Assembly: GCA_030672115.1 (NCBI GenBank)
Contig: DAOVGZ010000050.1
Span: 1-7,549 of the forward strand
Reading direction: 5' to 3'
Source of the DNA: a bacterium
GTDB lineage: Bacteria; Babelota; Babeliae; Babelales; Vermiphilaceae
DNA: 7,549 nucleotides
Below, piece after piece: positions 1 through 5,888 of the stretch. The notes under the pieces were generated by a model. The model had not been told where the DNA came from and did no database searches. It saw only the letters and a program-made list of their open reading frames with translations. Every line of letters starts with the position of its first letter. The first letter of the stretch is position 1. Both the position numbers and the translations under genes were made by a program.

Positions 1-545
1 AAACTTATTTGGAAAAAAATAATAAAGAGCTTATAAATGAATATGGTAAAAATAAAACAGCTTCTATTAATATAATAAATGATATTCTTATAGATGAAAC
101 AAAAAGTATAATTAAAGAAATACCTAAAAATATTTATAACCAAACAGCTAAAAAAATCAAACAATTACCAAAAATAACCGATTTTTCTTTATCTACTGGC
201 CTATTTAAAGATTTTTATTCAATAATCAACAATCCTAAAAATAAAGAATTCATAGATATATATAAAAAAACTAACCGAATCAAAGAAGACTTAAGCAATT
301 TGAAAACTAAACTTTTACTTTGTGTTGGAATGCAAAATATAGATGAAGAAGAAAAAAAAGAAATTGATAAAGAAAAATTAAAACAAATAAAACAAAGCAA
401 ATTCGATAAGAGAAAAGAAGATCTAGATAAAGAATATAAAGAATTTCAAAAAACTTTAAAAAGAAGAAAGAAACATAAAAAATCACCTGCACAACAAATG
501 ATTGAGGACTTAATTGAAGCACAAGAAAAATTAAATAAAAAATAA
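1..545 (+). CDS. Lys/Glu-rich hypothetical protein, 5' end cut by the window
   Basis: I do not recognise this protein. The frame is open to the first base of the window, so it is most likely the C-terminal part of a longer gene. A TTG at 9-11 could serve as a start, but the 8 bases before it hold no ribosome-binding site. About 180 residues are visible, ending at TAA 543-545. The second half (from about codon 85 after the TTG) is dominated by Lys, Glu and Asp with heptad-like spacing, suggesting a charged coiled coil. The last third has a basic cluster (KRRKKHKK) before a short amphipathic helix. No signal peptide, membrane segment or catalytic motif is visible. Codon choice is strongly A/T-ending and the gene is clearly more AT-rich by eye than pepA next to it, as is common for lineage-specific genes. 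It converges on pepA and shares a terminator with it. Coding status is supported by length and by the stop just before the hairpin; function is unknown. Confidence 0.7.
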   Translation, partial: TYLEKNNKELINEYGKNKTASINIINDILIDETKSIIKEIPKNIYNQTAKKIKQLPKITDFSLSTGLFKDFYSIINNPKNKEFIDIYKKTNRIKEDLSNLKTKLLLCVGMQNIDEEEKKEIDKEKLKQIKQSKFDKRKEDLDKEYKEFQKTLKRRKKHKKSPAQQMIEDLIEAQEKLNKK

Positions 546-556
546 AATTCTATCCC

Positions 557-602
557 AAAAAAAGAGCGGCTGAATTTTTAAAGTTCAGCCGCTCTTTTTT
601 TT
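557..602. terminator. Bidirectional rho-independent terminator between convergent genes
   Basis: An 11-bp perfect stem (GAGCGGCTGAA at 564-574 with its complement at 584-594) surrounds a 9-base loop that can pair further (TTT with AAA). A run of seven A (557-563) lies on the left and eight T (595-602) on the right, so each strand shows a GC-rich hairpin followed by a U-tract. It sits 11 bases after the stop of the rightward orphan gene and 24 bases beyond the stop of the leftward pepA gene, so it can serve both. Confidence 0.92.
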
Positions 603-626
603 GTTCAATAATCTAAAATTGTTTTA

Positions 627-2144
627 TTATTTCCAGTTCATCAATAATTCTACAAAAAGACGAACCCCAAACCCTGTTGCTCCTGGACGGAAGTACGAAA
701 TATCAGGAACATCAAACGCTGTTCCTGCAATATCTAAATGTACCCATGGAGTGTCACCCACAAAGTTTTGCAAAAAGAACCCTGCTGTTGTGGTCCCTGC
801 CATATAACGTTTATCGCCAACATTTTTTATATCTGCAAAATTTGATTTTATAGCCGGCTTGTAATCATCATGAAACGGTAAAGGCCATACACGATCGCCA
901 GAAATATCTGATGCCTTTTGTGCTTTTTTTATAAGATCATCATGTTGACTCATAAGACCACAGAAAAACGGCCCCAAAGCATACAAACACGCACCTGTTA
1001 ATGTTGCAACATCAAAAAGAGCATCCAATTTAAATTTATCAGTGATATACGCCAGCGCATCAGCCAACACAAGACGCCCTTCTGCGTCTGTATTTAAAAT
1101 CTCTGCTGTTTTTCCGTTGTAAAAGGTTATAACGTCGCCTGGCTTAAAAGCTTTGGCTCCTGGCATATTTTCTGCCAGTGCAGCAACGGCAACAACATTA
1201 ACATCCGGTTTTAATTGCGCAATTGCTTCCATAGTTGCAATAACAGCAGCCGAACCTGACATATCATCTTTCATGCCTTCCATATAAGTAGCTGGCTTTA
1301 AACTTAAACCACCAGAATCAAACGTAATGCCTTTTCCGACCAAGCCGATTGTAGGCGCTGTTTTTTTCTTTGTTTTATATTCCAAAATAACAAATCGGCA
1401 ATCTTGATCAGATCCACGAGAAACTGCTTCCATGCCACCCATGCCAAGTTCTTTAACTTTTTTACCATCAAAAACAGTAATTTTTAAACCATGTTTTTTG
1501 GCTATAGCCTGTGCATTTTTTGCCATTTGAGTTGGTGTCATATCCGATGCCGGAGAATCTATCCATGTTCGCGCATTGTTTACTGAGGCTGCAACTGTTT
1601 TGCCATCCTTAATTCCTGCAAGAATCGCTTTTCTATCTTTTGTTGCAACTAATATTTCGATAGTAAAATCATGTAACAGTTTACTTTTTTTGTCCGTTAT
1701 AAACTTATCAAACTGATAACAAGCCATGTTAGCAGTAATAGCTATCTGTTTTGCTAGATAATCTGTTTTTACACCAAACAATTTTGATGATGGCAAAGAA
1801 AAACTAAGTGTTGCGTAGTTATTTTTTTCAGCAATACGAATCATTTTTCCAATAGCACGTCGCATTATTTCTACGTCAATAACCTTTTTGCTACGAGATG
1901 GTTTTCCCAAACCAATAAATAATAAATTCGTTATACCTTTTTCTAATGGAACAGGGATTAAAAGTGTGCTTAGTGCTGCACCAGTAAAATCTCGCTCTTT
2001 CATTAATTTTTTTAAGTGAGGAAAAAAACAGTCAGAACATTCTTGTAATGTTTTTGAAAAAGTAAAATCTTGTTCAACAAAAAAAACCAAACATTGTGCT
2101 TTTTGATCAAGCAAATGATTGGTTGCAAGTTTGATGTCAACCAC
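627..2144 (-). CDS. pepA: Leucyl aminopeptidase, peptidase family M17
   Basis: This cytosolic metallo-exopeptidase removes N-terminal residues, often Leu, from peptides and normally acts as a hexamer with two metal ions per subunit. The 505 residues match the usual family length (about 500). The N-terminal macro-like domain covers about 1-165 and the catalytic domain about 185-505. All residues known from E. coli PepA are present with a constant +1 shift: metal ligands K271, D276, D294, D353 and E355, and catalytic K283 and R357, within VGKGITFDSGG, KPATYMEGMKDDMSG and the signature NTDAEGRL. The start is GTG (2142-2144), chosen because AAAGGA lies 6 bases upstream and no ATG occurs in frame near it. 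There is no signal peptide. It is likely monocistronic: a terminator lies upstream on the same strand (2241-2277) and another just past its stop. In peptide-scavenging, host-associated bacteria it probably recycles imported or intracellular peptides; that role is inference. Some PepA proteins also bind DNA, which cannot be judged here. Confidence 0.97.
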   Translation of the reverse strand: MVDIKLATNHLLDQKAQCLVFFVEQDFTFSKTLQECSDCFFPHLKKLMKERDFTGAALSTLLIPVPLEKGITNLLFIGLGKPSRSKKVIDVEIMRRAIGKMIRIAEKNNYATLSFSLPSSKLFGVKTDYLAKQIAITANMACYQFDKFITDKKSKLLHDFTIEILVATKDRKAILAGIKDGKTVAASVNNARTWIDSPASDMTPTQMAKNAQAIAKKHGLKITVFDGKKVKELGMGGMEAVSRGSDQDCRFVILEYKTKKKTAPTIGLVGKGITFDSGGLSLKPATYMEGMKDDMSGSAAVIATMEAIAQLKPDVNVVAVAALAENMPGAKAFKPGDVITFYNGKTAEILNTDAEGRLVLADALAYITDKFKLDALFDVATLTGACLYALGPFFCGLMSQHDDLIKKAQKASDISGDRVWPLPFHDDYKPAIKSNFADIKNVGDKRYMAGTTTAGFFLQNFVGDTPWVHLDIAGTAFDVPDISYFRPGATGFGVRLFVELLMNWK

Positions 2145-2150
2145 GGGCTA

Positions 2151-2156
2151 TCCTTT
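2151..2156 (-). promoter_or_regulatory. Ribosome-binding site fixing the GTG start of pepA
   Basis: On the minus strand AAAGGA is followed by a 6-base spacer and then GTG. The next in-frame Met codon lies more than 40 codons downstream, inside the conserved N-terminal domain, so this site decides the start. Confidence 0.75.
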
Positions 2157-2195
2157 TGTATTTTGTTGTATAAAACAGTTTTTCTATCAAGTTTT

Positions 2196-2207
2196 TATGG
2201 TACCATA
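2196..2207. repeat. 12-bp perfect palindrome upstream of pepA
   Basis: TATGGTACCATA is a perfect inverted repeat without a spacer, centred between 2201 and 2202, about 57 bases before the pepA start codon and overlapping the candidate -10 box. Such a site could be bound by a dimeric regulator, but one short palindrome in an AT-rich gap can also arise by chance. Confidence 0.4.
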
Positions 2208-2223
2208 GCCCTTAACAAAACAA
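2197..2223 (-). promoter_or_regulatory. Candidate pepA promoter
   Basis: On the minus strand TACCAT (2197-2202) is preceded by TG one base away, as in an extended -10 element. TTGTTT (2218-2223) lies 15 bases further up as a weak -35. Transcription would begin near 2190, giving a leader of about 45 bases. It lies between the terminator of the upstream unit and pepA, where a promoter is needed. The boxes match the consensus only partly, and the -10 is embedded in a 12-bp palindrome, so this is tentative. Confidence 0.3.
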
Positions 2224-2240
2224 CAATAAAACAAACGGCA

Positions 2241-2277
2241 AAAAAAAGGTCCTTCTTTTTCAAGAAAGACCTTTTTA
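2241..2277 (-). terminator. Rho-independent terminator after the hydrolase / thioredoxin-like unit
   Basis: Read on the minus strand, a stem of about 10 bp (GGTCTTTCTT pairing with AAGAAGGACC, one G-T wobble) closes on a GAAA tetraloop and is flanked by A-rich sequence before and a T-run (2241-2247) after it. It begins 28 bases past the stop of the thioredoxin-like gene, so it ends that unit and separates it from pepA. A weaker A/T tract on the other side gives it some symmetry, but no plus-strand gene needs it. Confidence 0.88.
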
Positions 2278-2304
2278 GATTTTAATGTAATCAAATTACG
2301 TTTA

Positions 2305-2979
2305 TTACCAACCCCATCCTCGATGACCCCATCCTCGCCTAAAACCAAAGCCGCCTCCCCAGCCATAACCACGGTAAGGCCAACCAAAGCCCCAAGAACC
2401 ACCATAATAAGGAGCCCAACGATAAGAACGATCATACGATCTACGACGAGCCTCTCTCAATCTTCTTTTTTCACGGGCATCTTTTTGTTTTACCAGCTGA
2501 GCAATATCATTTCTAAAATTTTTATCTATAAACGCTCTTATTTCTGATGTACTTAAAAAACCTTTTATTGTTGCAACTTGCGCTCCACCTTTAAACAAAA
2601 CAAAAATTGGTTCCTGTAATGTTGGTTTTTCTAATTTGTAATCCTGAGGGATATAAAAAAGTTTTCCCTGTGAAACATCTGCTGTTACAAACATAATTTC
2701 AGCATAATTATAAGGGTCTAACGAGCTTATTCTTTTAAATGTTTTTCTTAAACTTTTAATTCTGTTTCTTACACTTTTTTCAATGCGCATACCTTTTTTT
2801 GGTTTACCAGCGTATAAAAGAGCTACTACATAATTTTCTTCTAAAGCACGTTCAAATCGCTCTGCCGATGAAGCACGCTTATATCTACCAAAAGCGTCAT
2901 TTAAAGCAATAAGAGCCAACGCTGCGATAGCAAGAACTATTGCTGCTTTTGCACCCTTACTTTTTAATAAAATTTTCAT
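2305..2979 (-). CDS. Membrane-anchored thioredoxin-fold protein without cysteines, with a Gly/Trp/Arg-rich tail
   Basis: The 224 residues fall into three parts. A basic N-terminus with a hydrophobic segment (about 11-27) predicts a single anchor or uncleaved signal. Residues about 37-156 resemble a thioredoxin fold: strand YVVALLYAG (50-58) where the CxxC motif would follow, strand IMFVTADV (95-102), a loop with E123-P124 ahead of strand IFVLFKGG in the cis-Pro position, then a final helix (144-155). The fold call is moderate. There is no Cys in the whole protein, so it cannot do thiol-disulfide exchange and is more likely a binding or scaffold module. Residues 157-180 are a very basic helix (KQKDAREKRRLREARRR). 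Residues 181-224 are a low-complexity tail of Gly, Trp, Tyr, Phe and Arg. The ATG overlaps the hydrolase TGA (ATGA), with AAAGGAG 6 bases before it, so translation is probably coupled. Transcription ends at the hairpin at 2241-2277. Specific function unknown. Confidence 0.85.
   Translation of the reverse strand: MKILLKSKGAKAAIVLAIAALALIALNDAFGRYKRASSAERFERALEENYVVALLYAGKPKKGMRIEKSVRNRIKSLRKTFKRISSLDPYNYAEIMFVTADVSQGKLFYIPQDYKLEKPTLQEPIFVLFKGGAQVATIKGFLSTSEIRAFIDKNFRNDIAQLVKQKDAREKRRLREARRRSYDRSYRWAPYYGGSWGFGWPYRGYGWGGGFGFRRGWGHRGWGW
2311..2340 (-). repeat. 15-base tandem repeat in the 3' end of the thioredoxin-like gene
   Basis: The plus-strand 12-mer ACCCCATCCTCG occurs at 2311-2322 and again at 2326-2337, a period of 15 bases. 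On the coding strand each unit encodes Arg-Gly-Trp-Gly followed by His or Trp. Less regular Gly/Trp/Tyr codons continue upstream to about 2440. The tail therefore seems to have grown by in-frame duplication of a short unit. Confidence 0.7.
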
Positions 2980-4070
2980 TTTTTACTCCTTTCAATCTCA
3001 TGGCCAACATGAATATGCACAGCCACTGATTTAGTATCTTCATTTTCAATAATTTTTTGTTTTTCTTTAGAACTTAATACCCCTAAAACAATTTTTTTTG
3101 CAAATTTTCTTACTCGACTCGTATATACTTCTGGATTAGAAAAATATGAATCATAATGCCGACGGCCATCAGTTATCCATAATTTTTTATATGCGCTTGC
3201 AGCGTTGGAGTACACTTTTTTTACTGCTTTGATAGAAACTCTCTTATCATTCTTGCAATGAATCATAAGCAATGGAACTTTTACACGTTTAATTGATTCA
3301 GCAGGAAATAAAGGAGGCATAAAAACTTTTACGTCTTTTGTATCCATTTTGGCAACAGCCTTTAAAACAAGTTTTACAAATGATTGAACATACGGATGAA
3401 AAACATATTTTTGTAATAGCGAGCGACCTGGAATTTGAATTTCATATCCAAAAAGGGAAACCTTCATATGTTCTAGCCCTTTTTTTATAATATTTTCTGT
3501 TGCATCAAAAGGACAATCTAAAATCATTCCTGCAAAAAGCCCCGGATCTTTCGCTTGTGCTTCTATTGCAGCAACAGCTCCCATAGAAAAGCCATACACC
3601 AAAAGAGGTACATCTTTTGTATCTTTATGATTTTTTAAAAATTGCGCCGCAGACATAACATCATACGCTTCATCACGGCCAAAGGTACAATGTTGTCCCT
3701 TAATATTCTCACCATGCGCCCGCATATCAAAAATCATCGTATTATATAAAGGAAACAATGAACGCAAAAAAGCGACATCTTCTTTAGAACACATAAAACC
3801 ATGCGAAATTAAAACAGTTCCTTTTGCTTTTTTTCGCCTTACCAAAACAGCTTTACGTAGAATTTTTTCAGTAGAATGCGCTTCTTTTTTAGAATATAAA
3901 TCAACATACTCAACAGTTGCTCCATCAATTAACGATTGATCTCTTGCAGTGATACTTCCATAAATTTTTAAATATTTACCCATATCAGCATTTATACAAG
4001 CAAAAAAAATGGTTGTCATAACCAGCGATACGAGCAATCCTATAATTCTAAACCGTGCCCGCACTACCAT
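2976..4070 (-). CDS. Exported or membrane-anchored alpha/beta hydrolase
   Basis: This is a serine hydrolase of the alpha/beta fold, related to the exported esterase/peptidase-like group often called DUF-type or BAAT/dienelactone-like; the substrate cannot be told. A basic start and hydrophobic stretch (about 8-24) form a signal peptide or anchor. C25 follows FFA, a poor lipobox, so lipidation is uncertain. The oxyanion-loop HG lies at 90-91, the strand MIFDMRAHG at 112-120, the nucleophile elbow GFSMG at 160-164 (Ser162), the probable acid Asp275 in HCKNDKRV and the probable base His305 in GRRHYDSY, all in the canonical order. The insert at about 190-260 would form the lid. The length of 364 fits a single-domain hydrolase with leader. 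The ATG has AAGGAG 7 bases upstream. Its TGA stop overlaps the start of the thioredoxin-like gene, so the two are one unit. Catalysis is well supported; location and substrate are inference. Confidence 0.9.
   Translation of the reverse strand: MVVRARFRIIGLLVSLVMTTIFFACINADMGKYLKIYGSITARDQSLIDGATVEYVDLYSKKEAHSTEKILRKAVLVRRKKAKGTVLISHGFMCSKEDVAFLRSLFPLYNTMIFDMRAHGENIKGQHCTFGRDEAYDVMSAAQFLKNHKDTKDVPLLVYGFSMGAVAAIEAQAKDPGLFAGMILDCPFDATENIIKKGLEHMKVSLFGYEIQIPGRSLLQKYVFHPYVQSFVKLVLKAVAKMDTKDVKVFMPPLFPAESIKRVKVPLLMIHCKNDKRVSIKAVKKVYSNAASAYKKLWITDGRRHYDSYFSNPEVYTSRVRKFAKKIVLGVLSSKEKQKIIENEDTKSVAVHIHVGHEIERSKK
2986..2992 (-). promoter_or_regulatory. Ribosome-binding site inside the hydrolase 3' end
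   Basis: AAAGGAG on the minus strand lies in the last codons of the hydrolase gene, 6 bases before the ATG of the thioredoxin-like gene, whose ATGA overlaps the hydrolase stop. This arrangement favours re-initiation by ribosomes finishing the upstream gene. Confidence 0.8.
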
Positions 4071-4238
4071 TTTTTTTCTCCTTTTTTATTTTTTATCAAC
4101 TATTCTTTCATTCTGCAGCAACTATACATTTTTTAATTACCCTTTAAAAAAAGGATAGCAGCGAAGGTTTTCATATTGCAACAATTTTAATTTAAAAAAG
4201 AGTTATGTGCTACAACAAAGAATTCAGTTGTTATATTT
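4071..4238. other. Intergenic gap holding the hydrolase leader
   Basis: The gap contains the ribosome-binding site (AAGGAG at 4078-4083), the candidate promoter and, on the far side, the trxR-trx terminator. Apart from a short weak inverted repeat (ACAAC at 4212-4216 with GTTGT at 4227-4231) I see no further gene, RNA or repeat. The sequence is plain A/T-rich spacer. Confidence 0.6.
4121..4148 (-). promoter_or_regulatory. Candidate promoter of the hydrolase / thioredoxin-like unit
   Basis: On the minus strand TTTAAA (4143-4148) and TATAGT (4121-4126) are separated by 16 bases. The -10 box matches 5 of 6 consensus positions, the -35 about 4 of 6. Transcription would begin near 4115, leaving a leader of about 45 bases before the ATG at 4070. 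It sits downstream of the terminator of the preceding gene, so an independent promoter is required here. Confidence 0.45.
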
Positions 4239-4269
4239 AAAAAAAAAGCCTGGCAACAAAGGCCAGGCT
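4239..4269 (-). terminator. Rho-independent terminator after the thioredoxin reductase fusion gene
   Basis: On the minus strand an 8-bp perfect stem AGCCTGGC / GCCAGGCT (4262-4269 with 4247-4254) closes a 7-base loop and runs directly into a tract of nine T (4239-4247 on the plus strand as A). It starts 18 bases after the TAA of the fusion gene and separates it from the hydrolase unit. Confidence 0.93.
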
Positions 4270-4287
4270 CACTAAAAAGAAGAGTTT

Positions 4288-5733
4288 TTAATTACTAAAT
4301 TTTTCAAAAATAGACGTTTCAATCTCAGAGCTACTCAATGCAGTTTGAAAACGCTCTATTTCTTTACCTTTTTGAAAAACAACAAGAGTAGGAACTTTAA
4401 AGATAGAAAGTATGTCTGTCACTTCAAAAGCCTCTTGAGCATCAACTTTATATACTTTTATCTTTCCTTCATACTTTTTGGCAATTGCTGCAATTTTTGG
4501 CATCATTTGCAAACAAGAAGGACAATGTTGAGTATAAAAATCTAAAACAACAGGAATTTCACTTTTTTTAACAAACTGCTCAAACTCTTGTACTGTTGCT
4601 ATATGCTCAAGATCAAGACCATATAAGTCTTCTTGCGCATCAACAAAAAAAGATGGTTCTAATTTTTCTTCTACAACAGTATTGAGTCCTAGATGTGTTA
4701 AAAATCTTTCAGCATCTAAACCTGCCTTAATTCCATTGCCAGACGCAACACCTGCTTGACGATACACCGGATCAGCTACATCGCCAGCTGCAAAAACTCC
4801 CGAAACTGATGTTGCTTGCGAACGTCCAATCAACTTTATATGTCCAAGATTATCTAGATCAAGTTGTTTTTTAAATATTTTTGAATTTGGAATTCTACCA
4901 ATGGCAAGGAATACTCCATGAGCTTTTAAATCTGTTTTTTCACCTGTCTTGGTATTTAAAAGACGAACCCCCGTTACAAAAACACCATCACCGAGCACCT
5001 CTTGCACTGCAACGTTATATTTAATAAAAATATTTGGATATCCATTTAGATTATCTTGCATAACCTGTGAAGCACGCATAGAATCTTTTCTTACGAGTAT
5101 TGTTACTTTTCCAGCATATGGCGCTAACTGCATTGCTTCTTCTGCAGCAGAATCACCACCTCCAACGACAACAACCTCTTCTGTTTTTTTATACAATGGA
5201 GCATCACAAATTGCACACGCACTAACGCCACCACCCCAATATTCTTGTTCTCCAGGAATTTTTAAATACCGAGGATCTGCTCCTGTTGTAATAATGACAC
5301 TCATAGCATGTAGATTTACTCCATTTTGAGTTTTAACAATAAAAGGCCATTGAGAAAAATCGACATATGTAACAAGATCAGAAAGGAATTCTGCTCCAAA
5401 TGTTTTTGCTTGTTCACGAACAATAGAAACTGCACTTGAACCTAACGTCCTTTTAATTCCTGGCCAATTTTCTACAAAACTAGTTTTTACAAGCTGCCCT
5501 CCTGGTTCTTCACCCTCTATTACAAGAGTTTTTAAGTTTGCTCTGCACGTATAAACTGCGGAACTAAGCCCTGCTGGACCAGAACCAATAATAACAACCG
5601 GAATCAAATTTTCTTTTCCAAAAACATCTTCAATATTGTAAGAAGTAGAACTATCACTATTTACACACCCAGAAAAAACTAAAAGAAAAAAACAAGGAAC
5701 AATTACACTAAAAAAACTCGTAAAACATTTCAC
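4288..5733 (-). CDS. Thioredoxin reductase-thioredoxin fusion with a lipoprotein-like signal peptide
   Basis: The reductase part passes electrons from NADPH through FAD and a CxxC to thioredoxin, here fused behind it. Residues 1-23 are a signal peptide with a hydrophobic core (7-20) ending in FSGC; Cys23 would be the lipidated residue, though F at -3 is not ideal. Reductase: FAD motif IIGSGPAG (48-55), redox pair CAIC (173-176), NAD(P) motif GGGDSAAEE (191-199), basic R215-K216 and R220 where NADPH-type enzymes bind the 2'-phosphate, and second FAD motif GVFAAGD (312-318). A linker of about 35 residues leads to the thioredoxin domain (about 378-478) with HCPSC (403-407) in place of WCGPC and cis-Pro448 in KVPTLVVF. 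The order matches the known TrxR-Trx hybrid of Mycobacterium leprae, which lacks a leader. The GTG start has AAGGA 7 bases upstream and no nearby ATG. The gene has its own terminator and is divergent from the AAA gene. Confidence 0.94.
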   Translation of the reverse strand: MKCFTSFFSVIVPCFFLLVFSGCVNSDSSTSYNIEDVFGKENLIPVVIIGSGPAGLSSAVYTCRANLKTLVIEGEEPGGQLVKTSFVENWPGIKRTLGSSAVSIVREQAKTFGAEFLSDLVTYVDFSQWPFIVKTQNGVNLHAMSVIITTGADPRYLKIPGEQEYWGGGVSACAICDAPLYKKTEEVVVVGGGDSAAEEAMQLAPYAGKVTILVRKDSMRASQVMQDNLNGYPNIFIKYNVAVQEVLGDGVFVTGVRLLNTKTGEKTDLKAHGVFLAIGRIPNSKIFKKQLDLDNLGHIKLIGRSQATSVSGVFAAGDVADPVYRQAGVASGNGIKAGLDAERFLTHLGLNTVVEEKLEPSFFVDAQEDLYGLDLEHIATVQEFEQFVKKSEIPVVLDFYTQHCPSCLQMMPKIAAIAKKYEGKIKVYKVDAQEAFEVTDILSIFKVPTLVVFQKGKEIERFQTALSSSEIETSIFEKFSN

Positions 5734-5888
5734 AAAAAAATCCTTCTATGTAGATTTAAACCTAAAGAACACTATTGAAAGAGTAAACTACTAGGCAAAA
5801 AATTCGACAAAAAAATAAAACAACTTTACAATACATACTTGAGAATCTTTAAAAATTAAACATATTTATACTGGGAAGTCTTACTTAA
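5734..5888. promoter_or_regulatory. Divergent promoter region between the TrxR-Trx fusion and the AAA gene
   Basis: Both genes must be started from these 155 bases. Rightward, TATACT at 5867-5872 is a good -10 box (5 of 6), but TTGAGA at 5839-5844 is 22 bases away; CATATT at 5861-5866 has the better 16-base spacing but a poorer match. Either choice gives a very short leader. GGGAAG (5873-5878) could act as a ribosome-binding site 10 bases before the ATG, which is loose spacing. Leftward, TTGTCG and TTTACT spaced by 17 bases are a weak candidate within about 5775-5805. Exact start sites cannot be fixed. Confidence 0.4.
5741..5745 (-). promoter_or_regulatory. Ribosome-binding site fixing the GTG start of the TrxR-Trx fusion
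   Basis: AAGGA on the minus strand is followed by seven T-side bases and GTG at 5731-5733. The next Met codon is at residue 144, inside the reductase domain, so this site supports the presence of the N-terminal signal peptide in the real product. Confidence 0.75.

Noticed and set aside
601..807. 68-codon plus-strand frame starting just after the bidirectional terminator
   Set aside because: It is antisense to the conserved C-terminus of PepA and has no promoter or ribosome-binding site.
2187..2435. 82-codon minus-strand frame overlapping the 3' end of the thioredoxin-like gene
   Set aside because: It reads the repetitive Gly/Trp tail in another frame and runs through the terminator hairpin; the hydrophobic Val/Gly-rich look comes from the repeat.
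2976..2978. Possible recoding of TGA as in some reduced genomes
   Set aside because: TGA ends the hydrolase exactly where the next gene starts in an ATGA overlap, and no in-frame TGA interrupts conserved sequence elsewhere, so the code looks standard.
4212..4231. Inverted repeat ACAAC / GTTGT around a GAATTC in the hydrolase upstream gap
   Set aside because: The stem is only 5 AT-rich base pairs with a 10-base loop, which is expected by chance in such sequence.
4949..5329. 126-codon open frame on the plus strand inside the TrxR-Trx gene
   Set aside because: It lies antisense to conserved reductase sequence, including the CAIC and NAD(P) motifs, and its product is low-complexity Thr/Pro/Ser without a recognisable domain or ribosome-binding site.
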